Positions 1-31,861 of a DNA stretch of 64,000 nucleotides are shown piece by piece. Origin of the DNA: Xiphydria camelus (taxonomy: Eukaryota; Arthropoda; Insecta; Hymenoptera; Xiphydriidae). Location of the stretch: NCBI GenBank assembly GCA_963678675.1, contig OY783192.1, positions 33,821,250 to 33,885,249 on the forward strand. Direction: 5' to 3'. Below the pieces are notes generated by a model that made no database searches, had not been told where the DNA came from, and saw only the letters and a program-made list of their open reading frames with translations. The number at the start of each line of letters is the position of its first letter. Position 1 is the first letter of the stretch. The position numbers and the translations under genes were made by a program.

Positions 1-3000
1 ACCGGACAGCGTCGTGACTTCTCCGAGTTCGGTGGAGATCTTAGGCGATTGGAAGAGCGACGAGGAGCCCTTCGCTTCTCCGATGGATCAGAAGCAATTC
101 GAAGCCTCCGTCGTAGAAAGGAGCGAATCCATCACTCCTTACTACGACGGGAAGGAATCCCGCTCCCTGGTAGAACACGGGCGACACGCGGTCTCTTCGC
201 ACTCCATTTCACCTTACGAATCGCCTCTGGAGGAGGCGAAGACTCTGAACATCAGCCCGGATCACCGTAACTCGCCGTCGCCCAGCATATCACCCGTTTC
301 GTCCACGCGAAACGAGCTCACCGAGGCGGAAAGCGACAAGATCTCGCCCGAGAGCGTCGAGGTAATACCCGACGTCTACGAGTCGGACGAGGTGAGCCTC
401 GCCGAGGATTCCTACACGTCGGCGTCGGAGAGCACGGTGATGACGATAAGGGAGCAAATAGAACCTTCCAAAGCACCGCCGGAATTCGTCGATAGAACTT
501 CGTCGATGCACGACTCGTGTCCCGAGAGCCGACACATGTCCTCCAAGCTTATTCTGGATTCTCCGTTGCACCTGAGTTTGGATTCCCTCAAGGAGAAACC
601 CGATTTACACCTTCCGATCGAACCGATAACAACGCAACCGGTCCGCAAAGCGGAACACCTCGACAGCGCGAAGAAGCCGAGCGATACGGAGTTGTCCGAA
701 CAATTTAAAATTTCGACCGTGGAGTCGTTGCACGCGGACGGGTTTTGCGAGAAATTGGAGGAAGATAAGATTCCGATCGAAAGCAGTTCGGGGGAGAAAG
801 AGACGGGGATTTGCGAGGCCGAACGGAAAGCGATAGAGGCACCGCTGGTAACTAGCGCGCACGCGAAACACAACTATTTGGATTCTCAATCGGGTTCGGG
901 CTTGAACGCTATCAAGGAGATGCACAGTTTGCATCGTCCCATCGAACCGATAACTGTCCAACCCTTTCGCAAATTAGAACATCGCGAAACTGCGAGAAAG
1001 ATAAGCGAGTTGGATCCATTCGAGCAATTGAAGTGTTCTACCATAGAACCACCGGATCCGGACGCTTTTTACGAGAAGACCGAGGTGAACGAGACTCAGG
1101 AGCAGCCCGTGATGCTGACCGATTCCAGTTGCGAGGGAACCTTAATTGAGAGCAGTTCCGAAGAGAACGCGACATTGGTTTGTGAGGCTGAACGGAAAAT
1201 AGTAGAAACACCGCTAACTGCCAGCTCGTACGTGAAGAATATGCTGGCTGACGCGATGGTCGAGAAAGGCGAGGTGGTCGATCTGGAGCGACACTGCATG
1301 GACGTGCCACGAGAGAATTCGCCGATCTCCTCAGAAAGGTAAGAGGTTTCTTATGTTCGGTATAACGAATCTCGCAGTGAGACTAAAGATTCTATTTTGA
1401 GTTTCGAGGACGATGACAGTAAAAGAATGCGCTTGATGATTAGGTTTTAACGAAAGAGAGAAAGCAGTCGATGATGCACAACTAGAGCCTTAGAAGGGAA
1501 CTAGTTTTTAAGCAGCGATCTGCTTCGAGTGCACTTTGGCTATCAGTATGTAAAATTAATAAATTTGTTTTTCACCTTTTGACACGATCCTTGGATTGGT
1601 CTCAGCCGATCGGACTTGGTCAAAATTGGATCCGACCAAACTACAAGCGGACACACGAGTGGCGACGAGTTGGAAACTACGACATCGAGCGACATCGAAA
1701 TAATATCCAGGTATAAATTTGAATCTCGTTGAGCTAAAGCTTACGAGAACACCTTTGGATGAAGAATCAATAAGGTTCTTTGAAAGTCTCTGAATTTACC
1801 TGAAGGACAAATTTGGTTAGGATTATTCATTGAGTGGTCTTTAAAAGAAGTAGAAACTCTTACTACGGCTATCCTTTTTTATCTAGTCCTAACGGAGATT
1901 CGAGCTCCACCCAATCCCGCCAAAGCCCAGCGAAGCCGCACTCGAATAAGAGCAGTGACCTCCTCACGAAGACTCTGAACAAAGTCAGAGGGCATTCCCG
2001 AGAACTCAGCGAAATCAGTGTCGGCTCCGATGATGCGAATGTTGAAGTGGAAAAGCTCTTGAGGAGAATTCAGGAGATGACGGAAATTTTGGAGGCGAGA
2101 GAATCGAAGCTCATAGACGTCAGTAGAATGAACATGGAATTGCACGAGCAGAATAATAACCTGAAGAAGTAAGTTCACACTGGAAAGAGCGGTTAAACAG
2201 CGACGGAAAGTACAAAATCTTACACGGAACTGCTCGATTCTTTCAGGCAACTGGATTCCATTGAGAAACGCGCCGAGCAAAATCAAGACCTGACTCAAAT
2301 AACCGACGAATACACACAGAGGTTATCAGCGTTGGAGAGAAAATTTCAACAAGCCATCAAGGAGCGGGACACCCTGAGGAAACAGATGGAACAATTGAAG
2401 CAGGAGGCGGCGACGCGGTTATCTTCCCAAGAAATGTCAACGATGAACGCGGAAAAGGACGAGATCATTCGAGAGTTGCGCGAAGAGGGAGAGAAATTGA
2501 GCAAGCAGCAACTGCAGCACAGCAATATCATCAAAAAGTTGCGGGCCAAGGAGAAGGAGAACGACAGTGTCATGAAAAATCAGAAGTAATTCATCGCGCG
2601 GATGGAGAATAGATCCGATGAATCGGCGATGGATCAGTCGTTAAATAATTCCTTCGCTTCGCTTCACAGGGAACAGATTGATGAGCAGAGTTTAGAGTTG
2701 GAGAGATTGAAGCGATCGATGTACGCAAAGGAGGAGGTGGAACGCAGTCAGATAGAAGCAGTTCATACGTTGACCGCGAAGACGAAGAAACAGGAGAAGG
2801 AGATACACAGCTTGCAAGAGAAATTGGATGATGCCTTGCAGAAAATGGAAACCTATAAGAGGAGTTTGGACGGAGCTAAAACGTTAGTACAAATGCAAAA
2901 ATCTAAAGACGTCTCAAGGAAATTCGCGCCGCATCACATATCCTGTTACGATATATCAGCGATTAATTCTCAAGTTATTAACAATTCCACAGGGAGCTGG

Positions 3001-4636
3001 CGGAAACGAAGCAGAATTTAGCCGATGCTGAGGAGGAGCTAAAAGAAGCCATAGAGAATGCCGGTGAATCGTGCCACCTTTCCGCGCAGGTCGCGGAGCT
3101 GAAAGCTCGATTGAGACAAGATAAGGAAGCCCACATCAAGTACGTAAAATCCATTGTAAACATTTTAGCGTTTAGCCGTGTTCGAAACAAACGATCGACA
3201 AGTGATTCGTACAAATACGAATAGCCGCGAAGCATACGAAAATAGGGTCAACTAAAAAATCACTTTAGCGTTTAGAATTCAGCAATCCAAATGTGTCGAT
3301 ATGGTTTAGGAGAGAAGAAACACTTAAACAGGAAAATAACGACTTGATGAAGCGATTGGAAGTGGTCGAAGCAAAGGGTGAAGAACTGTCAGAGTCCGTG
3401 TCGATGGCCACGAAGCCCCTGCTACGTCAGCTCGAACAATTGCAAGCCAATTTGTCGCATAAATCCAGCAGTTTCATGAAGCAGGAGAAGATGATGTCGG
3501 AAAAAATCATCGAACTGCAGACAAAACTGGAAACCGCGGTAGAGATGAATTCTTCTTTGAAGGAGGACAACTTGAGTTTAAAATCGAAAGTGTCGGGTCT
3601 GGAGGCCAAGCTCAATTCCAAAGAGATGGACAGAACGAAGCTGCAAGAACACTGCGAGGAGATCCAATTAGACAATGAGAGACTTGCCGCGGAGAACAAA
3701 GAGTAAGGATTGCGATGTATCTCACTTTCCTGTTGTACGCGTTAATGGCGCAAAGCCCATTATTGGAAGATGGAAATCAAATGTTATTCGATGCATTTTT
3801 AGACACCGACAAACGATAGAGATGCTTGAGCAGTCTCACGCCAATAAAGTGAAGGAATTGAAGAGGGAAATCAATTCTTTGGAGAATAAGTTGTCGTTCG
3901 AAAAGGCGGCAACCGATGCCGAGAAGAGGAAGAATCACGCGATCCTCGAGCAGCAACAAAGTGTCGAAGATGAGCTGAGGCTGAGTCCGACATTGAGCAT
4001 CGGCCGAGAATCAATTAGTAGTTCCAACAGCGTTTGGCCAAGTGTAAGTAACCTTTGAATGTATTTTGAGAAATGTATTTCTTGGTGTTATCCAGCTCGA
4101 ACCATTGAGCCAGTAACGATTTTAACCTCTGACCTTCCTCTGTAGTTCGGTGAATCGATGTTCGAAAGTGGTTCGGGAAGATTTCCCAATATCTACGAGA
4201 GCATGAAATCAGGGTCAAACAGTACCTCGATGTTCGAGAACCTCCAAGCTCAGCTGAAACAACGAGACGGTTGGTACATGTTCTGCAATACTTAACGTAC
4301 CGCAACATTGAATTTAAATTGATCGGTCTACAAATTCGTCAATTTTTAGGCGAAGTACAACAGCTCCAGTGGGAGTTATCGAGGCGAAACATCGAAAGGG
4401 ACGCTCTGAACATGGAGCTATCCTCGCTGTCTCTGAAGGTCGAAGAACTGAATGCCAAAGTCTCGCAAGTCGAGGCGTTGAATGAAAGTTTGAGCGACAT
4501 TCAGACACGATACGACGCCCTTCTGCAGATGTACGGCGAGAAAGTGGAGGAGAACCAGGAGCTCCGGCTGGATCTGCAAGACGTTAAAGATATGTACAAA
4601 AGTCAAATCGACCAGTTACTTAAGAGGGATGTATAG
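1..4636 (+). CDS. TMF1: TMF1, TATA element modulatory factor 1 (golgin), 5'-truncated by window edge
   Basis: Ten exons read in one open frame: <1-1338, 1606-1710, 1887-2168, 2247-2585, 2670-2882, 2993-3139, 3310-3702, 3803-4043, 4146-4269, 4350-4636 (stop TAG). This gives 1,155 visible residues; the first exon is open from base 2 and continues upstream of the window. The first ~440 residues are acidic, Ser/Glu-rich and look disordered. From about base 2040 on the protein is an almost continuous heptad-rich coiled coil. The block EMTEILEARESKLIDVSRMN matches the conserved middle domain of TMF, and the last ~95 residues (QMYGEKVEENQELRLDLQDV) match the C-terminal TMF domain. TMF1 is known as a Golgi coiled-coil tether that binds Rab6 through this C-terminal region; the older transcription-factor name reflects its cloning history. 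All introns are short (about 80-270 bp). The splice after base 2882 uses a weaker GTTAGT donor. Convergent with SMG1. Confidence 0.95.
605..1237 (+). repeat. Internal duplication within TMF1 N-terminal acidic region
   Basis: Two copies of a ~90-103-residue unit lie in tandem in the first exon, copy 1 at about 605-873 and copy 2 at 929-1237. Each runs in the same order: a start like LHxPIEPIT-QP-RK-EH, then an (E/P)F-EQLK/EQFK-(C/I)STxE segment, a D-x-F-x-EK segment, an IESSS-E segment, a CEAERK segment and a closing TxSxxxK. The copies are diverged but collinear, so this is an old duplication inside the exon. No function is known for this segment. Confidence 0.85.
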
Positions 4637-4741
4637 AATAGGCCGGTGGACTCGCTCTTTTGCATTTGAAATATGCTCGTTGCAATGTTTTTTTTTTCCC
4701 CTGGTACATACGTAGCTGACACTCGTAGTTTGATTCTTTCG

Positions 4742-4747
4742 AATAAA
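4742..4747 (+). terminator. Putative TMF1 polyadenylation signal AATAAA
   Basis: A canonical AATAAA lies 106 bases after the TMF1 stop codon and is followed by T-rich sequence. It is the first such signal downstream. Another AATAAA at 6021-6026 could serve a longer 3' UTR. Confidence 0.5.
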
Positions 4748-7700
4748 TTATCATTCTTTTCGATTTCCAACTTGTTACCTCGATTCTTAGATTCTGCCGC
4801 AGATCTACACTGAATCGATCAAGCTATAAAGGTTCGTTGCACTCAATCCCGATTCGGCTGGCACGAATTGTACTAACTAATCTTGAATCTTTCTACCTAT
4901 TTACAGTGATTAATAGTGACACCAAGAGCCATTATTACAGCCTTGCTGCCGAGTTTAAAAATAATCAGGTACAATTTTGAGTAGTTTTTCTTTACGTTGC
5001 TTTGATAGTAAAACGGTATTCGAGATTCTAATTGAAGTGAGGATACGCGGTACGCTAGTCGTAGGTCTCTATTAAAGTAACAACTCAGATGAAGTTCAGT
5101 CATGGTTATCTTCACAGAATGAAGCCCGTTCGATTTGGAACAAAACGTTTTAGAGTTATCGTTGAACTCCGATCTGACCGATTCTGAATCAATGATGCAC
5201 GCAAATCTTGTCGCACGCAATCCTATTACACGCAATTATAAAGATTTGATCCTTTATATATTAACTACTCTTTCGTTGCTACGTAATTCATAGAAAAATA
5301 CCTACCTTAGAAAAAAAAAGTGGGTAGACGCGTTCTGTTGTAATTTCGAGACTCCAGCTTGATCAGTTTTCAATCGGCGGTATACGATACTTTCTTTCAC
5401 GCGAAGAACTGTTTTCCTATCATAAGAAAAGCTTTACTCCTTACAAATTGATCTTGCGTCGTCATGCACGACTTCTACAATAATCCCGAGATTTATTGCC
5501 TTCATTTTACGCAGAATCGTGGGTTGTTTTGATCGTATCAATTATTTGTCGCATTTTGATAAAGAAAACCAATATGTATTGTGAAATATTAGTTTCAAGT
5601 GAATTGGAATTCAGCGTGAAAAGAACACTGTTATCGAGTATGCTGACATTCTATTGTAATATTTCCATTTTAGCCCTTTTTTAATGAATATTGCATTAAA
5701 TTCTCACGGTATTTTGTCTACTGTATACATAAAGTATTGTATTGGAATACATCGCGCATTCCAATATAATATTGCAATTCAACCTGGTCGATTTTAGTAT
5801 TGAGAACAGCAAAGCGTATGTGATCGAATCGATTTTACCAGGACCATTTCACAGCGTATTCGCATATTGTAACGTCTTAGTTATAAAATGATCGTTAATT
5901 GAACTTGAGAATATGCAGTGTCGCGCACGCTAACCGTCACAGCCGATACTAGCGTTAAGACTGGTGGATTTTATGTGATATGGATTGTATTATACTACTT
6001 AGATACTGTAATATATCATTAATAAACATATTTGGAAAGTAAATTATTCCCATCTCTCACTTCGCTCCGAGTACTAAGCACGAGAACAACTTCAACGCGA
6101 GAGATTTCTCGCATTCTGAAACAGAATAGGAAGAAACTAAGACCACAAATGCGTCAATCAATTAGACGAACACGACGTACATAAATACATTAAAGAGCAG
6201 GTTCATCGAGGAAATAAACAAGACACGATTGGACTTTAAACATTTATGATATCCATGGTTGTACCAGATTTCGACAATATTACTTTTATCTAAATGTGAC
6301 AAAAAGGGAAAAAAAATAGGGGGTTTTCAAATGGACGCAACACGCGCGCGCGGTCGAACGAATGTAAAAAGTTATTGTTTAATCTATCCGGAAATTATTT
6401 CTTCTCTGAGAATTTACTGAATTTACTAGGTATACGGAATTTATTTTGAAGCGCGGTATTCGAAATGTAGCTGCAGGATGCATCAGATGACCATGGTCCC
6501 GTCGAATCTCAACGAATTGCCTAATTGATTTTCTTTCCCTTTGGTAAATGAAATGATAAATTAAAATTAGTTCATCATTAACTTACAGCTATTGCAGGCT
6601 GCGTTTTGCGTCCTTCCGGGGACCACAATAGACACTTATAGCGGTGACTGTAGCAGATGGAGAACGACAGCACGGCAAGTCTTACGCCTTCGCCTGCTTG
6701 ACAATATAAACCCAAACTCGGCCGAACAATTAATTTTGAAAAAACAGACGATTGTGTTCTAATTCTTATTTTTTCTCAGTTTTTTCGTTCGCTTTTCAGT
6801 AGGTCAGATAATGTTCCGGATGCAAATTAAAAACTAGATCATTACTCTCCTATCTATCCACCGCTGCTGGTTTCTCGAAAGATACGCCACGAAAGATCTT
6901 GGGGGACACGAGTATTAATTTTTTTTCAACGCAGACTTCGAGAACAGCGATTTAGAGGCTTTCCTTTGCCGATTTGCCGGTCGTACGTAGAACCTATAAT
7001 ATTTAGATAGTTCGCGCCTATTCATAAATTTTGCAACTTTATCTCTTTTTTGATTTTCTTTTATACTAGCGGTCGGATTACTTCTTTGCGATACCAAAAA
7101 TTAGATGACGTACGCGTTAAGTTTAGTATAACGGTTCAAGAAAATATAATCGAAAGTGTTGTCAGCGACACATCACGTCTATGCTTATAGGTGTTATCTA
7201 CACCTATTTGCATACATTTCTGCTACGGTTCATGCCGCATGGATGTTTCAAGAGTGTCGCGTTTCACGTCTTTTCGATGCGTTCATGTCAAACGATAAAA
7301 GGTTGAGATTGAAACTACAGAATGCGATTGAATTGATGTGCTTTTTGAAAGAAAATGTAGGAATTGAATAGCTCATAAATTTTCTCATTCAGTCCTTACA
7401 TGTTTGTCATATTCGATAAAATCTCCCTTTCAAACTTTCCTTACGAAATGTGTTATATGTACTTAGGGACGCTCGTCTATTGATTCACATTAAAAATAAT
7501 TTTGCAATTACGTAATGTATTCAGTAAAGAAGTATAAGAAAACAGTTTGTTCGGATACGATATGTGTTATATATGCTTAACAGAATATATTACGTAGTTA
7601 AAGAGAGCCTGCAGAAATGTTTTCACTTCTTAACTGTATTATCATTACCGGCGTATCGCAATTAATCAAATTAAGTAGTTTTTGATGTTTTAACGTATAA

Positions 7701-8430
7701 AGTCGTCTTACGGCGAATCTCTCCGGTTTATTCAGCTTTATAGGACTCTGTGTATGAAATTGTAAGCTATATAAAGTGCTACCGGTGCTATTCGGTACGA
7801 AAATGTAAGCTCCATAAGTAATTATATTCTATAAAGTAACACGGTTTTCTTATGTGATTTTGAAGAATGTAGCTCCTTATAGAGCTTAACGTTTTTCACT
7901 GAATCTAATACCTTATAGAGCTTTCAATTTCGTATAGAATAACGCCTTTAGTGTGAAGCTTCAGAACTCGCAGGAGAAAATGTAGATTCTCCGTAAATGC
8001 GAAATCTGAAGCGAAGCGTACGTTCTCCTCCAAGCTACGTAATACATCCCGCCTTGCAAGTATCCCCATCGCGTAGACTACATTGCAAAGGCATTATTAC
8101 GATGGCCTCCCCGATCGAACGTTCGTCCGGCAAATCGGCAATGGTGAATTGTACGATAAAAATATATCAGACACGCGTTCTGATGCGACGATACGAGCGC
8201 AGTAACAAAGACTATCGTCATCGCCATTGTCACCGTCGACGACGATCGACACGTATCGATCATCACCGTTTAACATCGTTATTCTCATCCCTGACAACAC
8301 CACCGTCGTCACTATCGCCATCCGCCATCATCATCATCATCTTCGCTATCAACCGAAGTTGGAACAATTGTCGGCACGCTTTCAGCCCGATGGCCCTTAA
8401 CGTTAACTTCCCATAAATATCTTACTAAAG
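4748..8430. other. Gene-free AT-rich spacer downstream of TMF1
   Basis: No open frame here looks coding: all are short and rich in rare combinations. Small structures seen are a 14-bp hairpin with one mismatch at about 5734-5770, degenerate repeats of a TGTAAGCTCC/TATAGAGCT-like motif at about 7756-7990, and a CAT trinucleotide run at 8326-8341 inside a CAT/CGT-rich patch (8215-8345). Part of the left side may be TMF1 3' UTR. Confidence 0.5.
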
Positions 8431-8442
8431 TAAACACTTGGT

Positions 8443-8560
8443 CGATTCTACGATTTCCCAAAATAATAGAGGCCTTCTAATTGCACAGCACGCATAACTC
8501 TCGACGCTTTTCAAACGACAACGAGCCAAGTCGCAGGAAAGTAGACGAATTCGAAATACC
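8443..8560. repeat. Dispersed repeat block, copy 1
   Basis: The start (CGATTCTACGATTTCCC, then a GGCCTT-TAATTGCAC segment) recurs at 10892-10940. The end (AGTAGACGAATTCGAAATACC) recurs with changes at 11105-11127. The two shared segments keep the same order and orientation, but the distance between them differs (about 50 versus 170 bp), so these are diverged copies of one unit. The family was not recognised. Confidence 0.55.
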
Positions 8561-8850
8561 GCCGCGGATGTCCTGATATCTACGCAATCAGTATTTACGG
8601 TGCTGGTAGCGATACAATGACGGTACGTTAACTTCAATTGTCGTCTCCTTTTTTGTCGCACTTTTGTAATGGACAAACTGTTTGATCTTTCGTACAATAG
8701 AAATGAATCCTTGAAAAAATGAGCCTCTCTCTGACGTATTTTACTTAATTTTACAGGAAAACGGATATGAATTCTGAATTCTGCTACCAATGAGAAAAAA
8801 TGCGTTTCTAATGACCATCGTTACTATATTGATGTAACGAGAAGTTTATA

Positions 8851-9062
8851 CCATGTTAGGCTAAACTTGCTCGCCAGGAAGGAAAATTCAATCACTATTA
8901 TCTCATTATTTATGAACTTTGGCCTATATCGATATAAGACTTTATTGTAGATAAAAACTTCATCTTCAAAAAAGTATTATATAAATATGAGCCAAGAGTT
9001 CACCAGTAATGAGATAATAGTGTTTGAAATTTTTCCTGGTGAGCAAATTTAGCCTTATATGG
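8851..9062. mobile_element. Palindromic MITE, family A, copy 1
   Basis: A ~212-bp element with terminal inverted repeats of about 80 bp. The left end reads CCATGTTAGGCTAAACTTGC and the right end is its diverged reverse complement. It is flanked by TA on both sides, as for Tc1/mariner-type insertions. A second copy lies at 59935-60161. No coding capacity is seen, so it is non-autonomous. Confidence 0.8.
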
Positions 9063-9074
9063 TACAAGTACGCG

Positions 9075-9306
9075 AATATAGAGGATATTTATTTAAAAAC
9101 ATCCGTACAAATATATCGCAGCCTATGGTGTTTACGAAAAACGTTCGTGACAGAAATTTGCATGGCTTTAAATCTGCAAGAGAATGCCTAGAATGCGTAT
9201 TCTTACAAGTACAAAATTGTTCGATCTTCTGTGACGAACATTTTTCGTAAATACAATGTATTGTGAGATATTGATCCGGACGTTTATAGATAGACAGCCT
9301 GTATAT
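9075..9306. mobile_element. Foldback/MITE-like inverted repeat
   Basis: Two arms of about 80 bp pair across a ~70-bp centre. The innermost part (TTTACGAAAAACGTTCGTGAC against its complement near 9225-9250) is the best conserved. The outer right end reads GACAGCCTGTATATC on the plus strand. The element begins only about 11 bases after the MITE at 8851-9062, so two small elements sit side by side. No target duplication could be fixed. Confidence 0.7.
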
Positions 9307-10890
9307 CATTCAGCCGTCTCGTTTCTGCTCTGCTCGATTTTGCTGTGTGCAGTCGGGAAACAGCTTTTAATCCTCGGCAATATCATAGGAAAGTACGCCA
9401 ATTAGATTTTAAATAACGCTTTCCGGTGTTAACGTATCTCATTGCATATTGGTGCCGCGTTGTAAAGTGTACAGAAGATTAATATAGGCAGTCGAACCTT
9501 CACTGAATAAATCGCGCTCTAATAAATTTTTTTTTGCCGACACAATCTGTCCTCGATTCTTATTCGTCTTTATTATTGATATACGTGCAATGATTAAGCA
9601 TGAAATAACGAGAGGACAAATCACAGATTTTCACGTTTATTGTAAACTATTATGAAAATTGTATGGATTTCGTTCACACGAGCGAGTGTTCACGATATCT
9701 TAAATTTAATGCGTCCATTGCTTTCAGATTTATGATGGAAAGAGAAAACGATTGTTGCAGATTAATTTTAATATTAATATAAAGGTATACCTAAATATTG
9801 AAAAAAATAAGTCTACAAGAACACTACAAGGTATAAAATCCTTTTTTTTAAATTTGCTCTACAGGCACTATTCAAAAAAAAAAAAACAAATCAGTGTTTC
9901 TCGTATTCGCTGCTTAGTATATAAAAAAAAAGAAGAAAACAGGTGCACAAGAAATGTCGACGTGATTTTTAGTGTGATTTGAACCCTCGAAGGAGTATGT
10001 CAAATTAATGGAAACTATCTGGTTTAGTCAGCGAAGGTTTGTCTGGACTATAAAATAATCGAATTCTATCGGCACAAGAATTACCATCGATAAAGTACCA
10101 CTCGCGGTCCTCAGACATAGGTCCATCCAATGTAATGAAGCATCATATTTCGGGCAGACTTCAACCAACCGCTTTGATGATCTTTTTTACAGAGCTTTGC
10201 GCAAATAAATATCAGCGGTAATCGGCCTTTCTTCCCTCCTCGCCCTCGTTGTGCGCGCTTGAGAGAACTCTTTCGGAACTCTCGCGCGCGAGATGGACAG
10301 TTATTCTATTCGATGACATAAATCGTGGGCTCCGATGCATCGTAAATGCCCCCGGGTCAGATCGCAGGCGAGTGTAAGAGTTTGATGAATCGCTTTCGAT
10401 AGAAAAGCGTCTTTACGCGTTACACAATTAGTATCGTACCGTACAACAGCTCTACTCGCAGTAAATCGCAACTAGCGCATCACCGTGACAGGATTAATTC
10501 AGTGAATGATACTTCTTCTTTCTCCTTTATTTTTCCTCTCTCTCACACGTGTGTATTTATTTAACAAATAATTTTTATCCGACGATAATTGCATCTGAAA
10601 AATACTTAAATTAGAGCGCTTGATTTGGATAAGTCAGTGGTGGAATCTTCTGGAATTTGGAGAGAGAAAAACAGTAAAAAAGAAACCTCGAAAAAGACAG
10701 GAAGGAGCAATTCGTTCACTGAACTATACTCCGGTCGCGATAGGGCTCGTGACTTACAACTTCTCCGTCTGTACAAAACTACGCAATTCGCAGAATACTT
10801 CGTTCGACGCAAACAAATATTCGACCGTCCTCCTCCTCCTCGCTCGTTCCCTCTTCGCGATCTTCCGTGCGACGCAAGTGAATTCTCATC
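9307..10890. other. Gene-free spacer; SMG1 3' side
   Basis: No recognisable gene. Homopolymer A runs occur at 9886-9897 and 9925-9933. From about 10190 the sequence becomes GC/CpG-richer, and parts (near 10240-10300 and 10380-10415) resemble 11150-11240 and 11128-11150. A minus-strand AATAAA at 10561-10556 could end an SMG1 3' UTR of about 1.2 kb, but this is unproven. Confidence 0.4.
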
Positions 10891-10891
10891 T

Positions 10892-11260
10892 ACGATTCTA
10901 CGATTTCCCCAAAAAATCCAAGCCTTTTCCAATTGCACGATTCGCGGAATCTTGACGTTCCTTGAGAGCCCTTAGAGATAGACGGCGTCGCACAGGCCGT
11001 ATGGCACAGATATTTCCATAAAAGTTCAAAACGTATTCCGCGCAGACTCGATACCTTTAGAATATTCTTTGAGCGTCTACGGAAGATATGTGCAGTGTCG
11101 CAGAGAGTACACGAATTCAAAATACCGCTATCGATCGAAAAGCGACTTTTGGATAACGGCAACGTGCCGTAGAAGGGTATCTCGATCGTTCTCTTCTTCT
11201 TTTTCGTTGATTTGCCTTCGTTGTGCGCACAGTCGAAAGATTCTCTTCCACCTCCCGGCT
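10892..11260. repeat. Dispersed repeat block, copy 2, in CpG-rich sequence next to SMG1 3' end
   Basis: Shares segments with 8443-8560 (see that entry), and also CTTCGTTGTGCGCAC-like sequence with 10240-10260. Several overlapping open frames exist here on both strands. They have no recognisable domain and are probably a by-product of high CpG content. The block may lie within the SMG1 3' UTR. Confidence 0.45.
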
Positions 11261-11732
11261 CATACGACGGAACTCCCGGTCGTCCTCGTCGACTCGTATG
11301 ACGTGCATTGTCAGTACGCTGGATTTGGAGGTTCTGTCTCGAATTTTTCGCAATGACGATCGCCGGCGTAAATTCCGAAGTACCTTCCACTCTGGTTTTC
11401 AAACTTCGTCACCGGTCGTCGAATGCCATTTATCTCGAATCGGGGCGCGAGGTGCCCCGGAGAAATTGTGCTCGTTATTCTTTCCTTTTTGAGACAATCA
11501 TAGAATCAGTGCCCGGAGGCGTGTTTGGTTAGCTCGCAAGATATTTCGACGAATAAGCACGGTTCAACCTTAAACCGTATTTGTATTGATTTTGTTTCCG
11601 GGAGAAGCAGGGGCGTTCTCCGATCGGACAGTGGTTTTGCCTCTACGTTGTAGGGCGGTAGATGGTACAGAGTTGTGTACCGCGCGAGACGAGAGCTGAA
11701 CCAACGGCGCACCTACGCCGGTCTTCATTCTC

Positions 11733-31861
<20,129 letters not shown>

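Noticed and set aside
10606..11532. Cluster of overlapping frames on both strands near the SMG1 3' end
   Set aside because: High CpG removes stop codons in all frames; the products share only repeat-derived pieces and look non-coding.
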